DNA of 7,810 nucleotides from Dehalococcoidia bacterium (GTDB taxonomy: Bacteria > Chloroflexota > Dehalococcoidia > JACVQG01): assembly GCA_015661045.1 (NCBI GenBank), contig JACVQG010000216.1:1-7810 (forward strand), read 5' to 3'. The translations under genes and the position numbers were made by a program. Below the pieces are notes generated by a model that was not told the DNA's origin, did not search any database, and saw only the letters and a program-made list of their open reading frames with translations. Of this stretch, positions 6,148 to 7,810 are shown piece after piece (position 1 is the stretch's first letter; each line of letters opens with the position of its first letter).

Positions 6148-6408
6148 ATGTTAAGTGTTGACAAAGCCCAGGAGATTATCAATAACTTTCCAGTCGGAAG
6201 AGCAATAGATGAATCCTCTCGTTTGATTACACCACACCAAAGCCCGGATATGCTTACTATTGGGGCTGTTGCAAAACTTCTTAGTGTCCATGAGAACACA
6301 GTGAGGAATTGGAGCAAGAACGGAAAGCTACCTACTTTCCGCCTCGGCAAGCGAAGGGACCGCCGTTTCCGGCGGCAAGATATACTGAATTTGCTGGAGG
6401 CAGGGTAA
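6148..6408 (+). CDS. Small excisionase/MerR-type helix-turn-helix DNA-binding protein
   Basis: This 86-residue protein carries one winged helix-turn-helix of the excisionase/BldC-like kind. MLTIGAVAKLLSVHENTVRNW (35-55) gives the two helices, followed by the wing KLPTFRLGKRRDRRF (60-74) and a closing helix QDILNLLEAG (77-86). The first 35 residues are an extension without a known domain. The protein has no effector or dimerisation domain, so it probably acts as a small transcription factor or architectural protein. ATG at 6148 is well supported by GAGGAG at 6134-6139, eight bases away. No integrase or other phage gene is in the window, so a true excisionase role is unlikely on present evidence. 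The next gene, a GlgC-like adenylyltransferase, starts 256 bases downstream on the same strand and is a possible target or operon partner. Fold assignment is good; biological role is unknown. Confidence 0.85.
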   Translation: MLSVDKAQEIINNFPVGRAIDESSRLITPHQSPDMLTIGAVAKLLSVHENTVRNWSKNGKLPTFRLGKRRDRRFRRQDILNLLEAG

Positions 6409-6664
6409 AGAGAAAAGCAATTCAATATTGGGTCGCGATCAAAATTCCTTGTTCCAACACGCTGTCTGTCCGAAATCTCTGTTCCCCGTCTCGTCGTTTC
6501 TGGAAGTCTTCTTGGTAACAAATGTCAGGCTGTGTGAAAATTACGGATTTACTGGAATAATCAACGTTGAAGATGTGAAATATATTATAAGGAAAGGTGG
6601 GGAGCAATAACACCGTTGTCAAGATTTAGGCAAATATAAGTTTTTAAGAAGGGAAATGTGAATT
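6409..6664 (+). other. Gap between the helix-turn-helix gene and the glgC-like gene
   Basis: No supported gene is seen. One frame stays open from about 6389 to a TAA ending at 6610 and finishes with a protein-like tail (GIINVEDVKYIIRKGGEQ). It has only a TTG start without a ribosome site, and could be a remnant or chance. The gap also holds the palindrome at 6561-6570, a -10-like TATTAT at 6583-6588, and the ribosome site AAGGGA at 6649-6654 for the next gene. Confidence 0.5.
6561..6570. promoter_or_regulatory. Perfect 10-bp palindrome TCAACGTTGA upstream of the glgC-like gene
   Basis: TCAACGTTGA is fully self-complementary and lies about 95 bases before the GlgC-like start, 12 bases upstream of a -10-like TATTAT (6583-6588), where a -35 element would fall. 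The position suits an operator controlling glgC-like transcription, perhaps for the small DNA-binding protein encoded just upstream. No good -35 hexamer is visible. Confidence 0.3.
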
Positions 6665-7804
6665 ATGAAAAAAGCAGTTGCCATGATTCTTGCAGGCGGA
6701 CGGGGCACGAGGATGGATATCCTCTGCCAAAGAAGGCCAAAACCAATTTTACCCTTTGCAGGCCATTTACGAGTGATTGACTTCACTCTGAGCAATTGTA
6801 TCCACTCTGGAATCAATAATATAGGTATCTTAATCCTGGAACCCAAAATCAGCTCTTATAAGGGTACCGCCGATGCGGTCTATCAAAACCTGGACTATCT
6901 TAAACAACATAGCCCGGATGCAGTCGTGGTTCTGGCCGGGGACCATGTCTACCGCATGGACTACCGCAAGATGCTGACTTTCCACGAACAAGTAGACGCC
7001 GACGTAACTGTAGGAGTTATCCCTGTACCTATTGAACAAGCCCATCGTTTCGGCATAGTTACTACCAATACTGATGGCAGGATAACAGACTTTATTGAAA
7101 AACCCAAGATTCCCACAGCCAGTCTCGCCTCTATGGGAATCTACATTTTCAAAAGGCAGGCTCTTACCGAATGTCTCATTGAAGATAGTGTCTTAGCCAA
7201 TTCCCATCATGACTTTGGCCAATCCATCATCCCTCAAATGGTGAAGGGCAACAAGGTCTTTGCTTACAAGTTCGATGGCTACTGGCAGGATATAGGCACA
7301 GTAACAGCTTACTATGCCGCTAATATGGAGCTTTTGAGCGAAGTGCCTTCTTTAGGCCTCAATGGCAAATGGCCTATATTTAGCAATGATAATATTCTGT
7401 TGCCGCCAAAGATTGCTCATCAGGATAATATAATGCACAGCCTTATCGGGCAGGGCTGTGTAATCCGGGGTAAGGTAGAAAACTCCATTCTATCGCCTGG
7501 GGTCAGGGTCGAAGAGGATGCTGTGGTCAGAAATTCGGTGATAATGTCTAATACTACCATTGGAAAGTATAGCGTGGTTGACCGCTGTATCCTGGACGAG
7601 AATGTGAAGGTTGGTGAATTCTGCTATGTGGGCTTTGGGGCCACACTTATTCCAGTGGACTGGGATATCACGGTTATTGGGAAGGGGGTAACTATACCTC
7701 CGGGGACTGCTATAGGCCGTGCCTGCAAGGTGCAGCCTGAAGCTATGTCTCTTGACTTCACCACTAAAGCTGTGCCAGCAGGCTCAGTAGTTGGCCAGCG
7801 TTAA
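6665..7804 (+). CDS. glgC: GlgC-like glucose-1-phosphate adenylyltransferase with a shortened N-terminal domain
   Basis: GlgC makes ADP-glucose from ATP and glucose-1-phosphate for glycogen-type glucan synthesis. The catalytic half shows GGRGTR (11-16), RRPKPILPF (23-31), SNCIHSGI (43-50), GTADAVYQNLDYL (67-79), LAGDHVYRMDY (90-100), FIEKP (143-147, Lys146 at the sugar-phosphate site), SLASMGIYIF (153-162), HHDFG (181-185) and YWQDIGT (206-212, with Asp209). The C-terminal part (about 255-355) is a left-handed beta-helix with repeated hexapeptides. At 379 residues it is shorter than typical enzymes of about 400-430. Between Gly54 and Tyr65 there are only 10 residues, where E. coli GlgC has 43 (Gly70 to Tyr114), so about 33 are missing, including the equivalents of Gln74 and Trp113. 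The reading frame is intact. ATG at 6665 has AAGGGA at 6649-6654; an ATG at 6656 is closed at once by TGA. It could be a deregulated enzyme, a regulatory subunit, or use another nucleotide. Confidence 0.88.
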   Translation: MKKAVAMILAGGRGTRMDILCQRRPKPILPFAGHLRVIDFTLSNCIHSGINNIGILILEPKISSYKGTADAVYQNLDYLKQHSPDAVVVLAGDHVYRMDYRKMLTFHEQVDADVTVGVIPVPIEQAHRFGIVTTNTDGRITDFIEKPKIPTASLASMGIYIFKRQALTECLIEDSVLANSHHDFGQSIIPQMVKGNKVFAYKFDGYWQDIGTVTAYYAANMELLSEVPSLGLNGKWPIFSNDNILLPPKIAHQDNIMHSLIGQGCVIRGKVENSILSPGVRVEEDAVVRNSVIMSNTTIGKYSVVDRCILDENVKVGEFCYVGFGATLIPVDWDITVIGKGVTIPPGTAIGRACKVQPEAMSLDFTTKAVPAGSVVGQR

Positions 7805-7808
7805 GGAG
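7803..7808 (+). promoter_or_regulatory. Shine-Dalgarno of a downstream gene beyond the window
   Basis: AAGGAG overlaps the stop codon of the glgC-like gene, so a further gene on the same strand probably starts within about ten bases of the window end. In this context a second glgC-type subunit or a glycogen synthase gene would be typical, but nothing of it is visible. Confidence 0.5.
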
Positions 7809-7810
7809 TG

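Noticed and set aside
6102..6521. A 139-codon minus-strand reading frame opposite the helix-turn-helix gene
   Set aside because: It is antisense to a gene with a clear domain and ribosome site, and its Arg/Ser/Pro-rich composition looks like a shadow frame.

Overview
The window looks like a bacterial chromosome segment concerned with nucleotide sugars and surface or storage polysaccharides, with its own two-component control genes. The GTG and ATG starts have good Shine-Dalgarno sites, base composition is moderate (roughly half G+C by eye), and the KdpE-like regulator and KdpD-like kinase core are bacterial. The intergenic palindromic repeats resemble those common in Chloroflexota (Dehalococcoidia-like) and some other anaerobe genomes, so that phylum is a reasonable guess. 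It is an inference, not something the sequence proves.

Layout. (1) 46-2216, plus strand: a DegT/DnrJ/EryC1-family sugar aminotransferase overlapping (ATGA) an NAD-dependent UDP-sugar epimerase of the UDP-glucuronate 4-epimerase type, clearly one translationally coupled unit. (2) 2217-2749: a non-coding convergent gap holding several hairpin-forming repeats. (3) 5124-2750, minus strand: response regulator, small soluble histidine kinase, then galU (UTP-glucose-1-phosphate uridylyltransferase), closely spaced and each with its own Shine-Dalgarno, so very probably one operon. (4) 5125-6147: about 1 kb without a convincing gene. Its first part looks like the control region of the regulator operon (11-bp direct repeats, two perfect 10-bp palindromes, a weak promoter). 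Its far part carries another degenerate palindromic repeat. (5) 6148-6408, plus strand: a small excisionase/MerR-type helix-turn-helix protein. (6) 6665-7804, plus strand: a GlgC-like glucose-1-phosphate adenylyltransferase, followed by a Shine-Dalgarno for a gene beyond the window.

How the genes could work together. GalU and the GlgC-like protein both use glucose-1-phosphate, one making UDP-glucose and the other a nucleotide-glucose for storage glucan. The epimerase and aminotransferase act on downstream nucleotide sugars for surface glycans. The two-component pair co-transcribed with galU suggests that the UDP-glucose branch is regulated.

Most unusual points: the GlgC-like protein lacks about 33 residues that in E. 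coli GlgC include the loop linked to allosteric activation, although its catalytic motifs remain. The histidine kinase keeps its H, N and G2 boxes but has no recognisable G1 (DxGxG) box and no sensor or membrane domain. I found no CRISPR array, intact insertion sequence, tRNA or rRNA.
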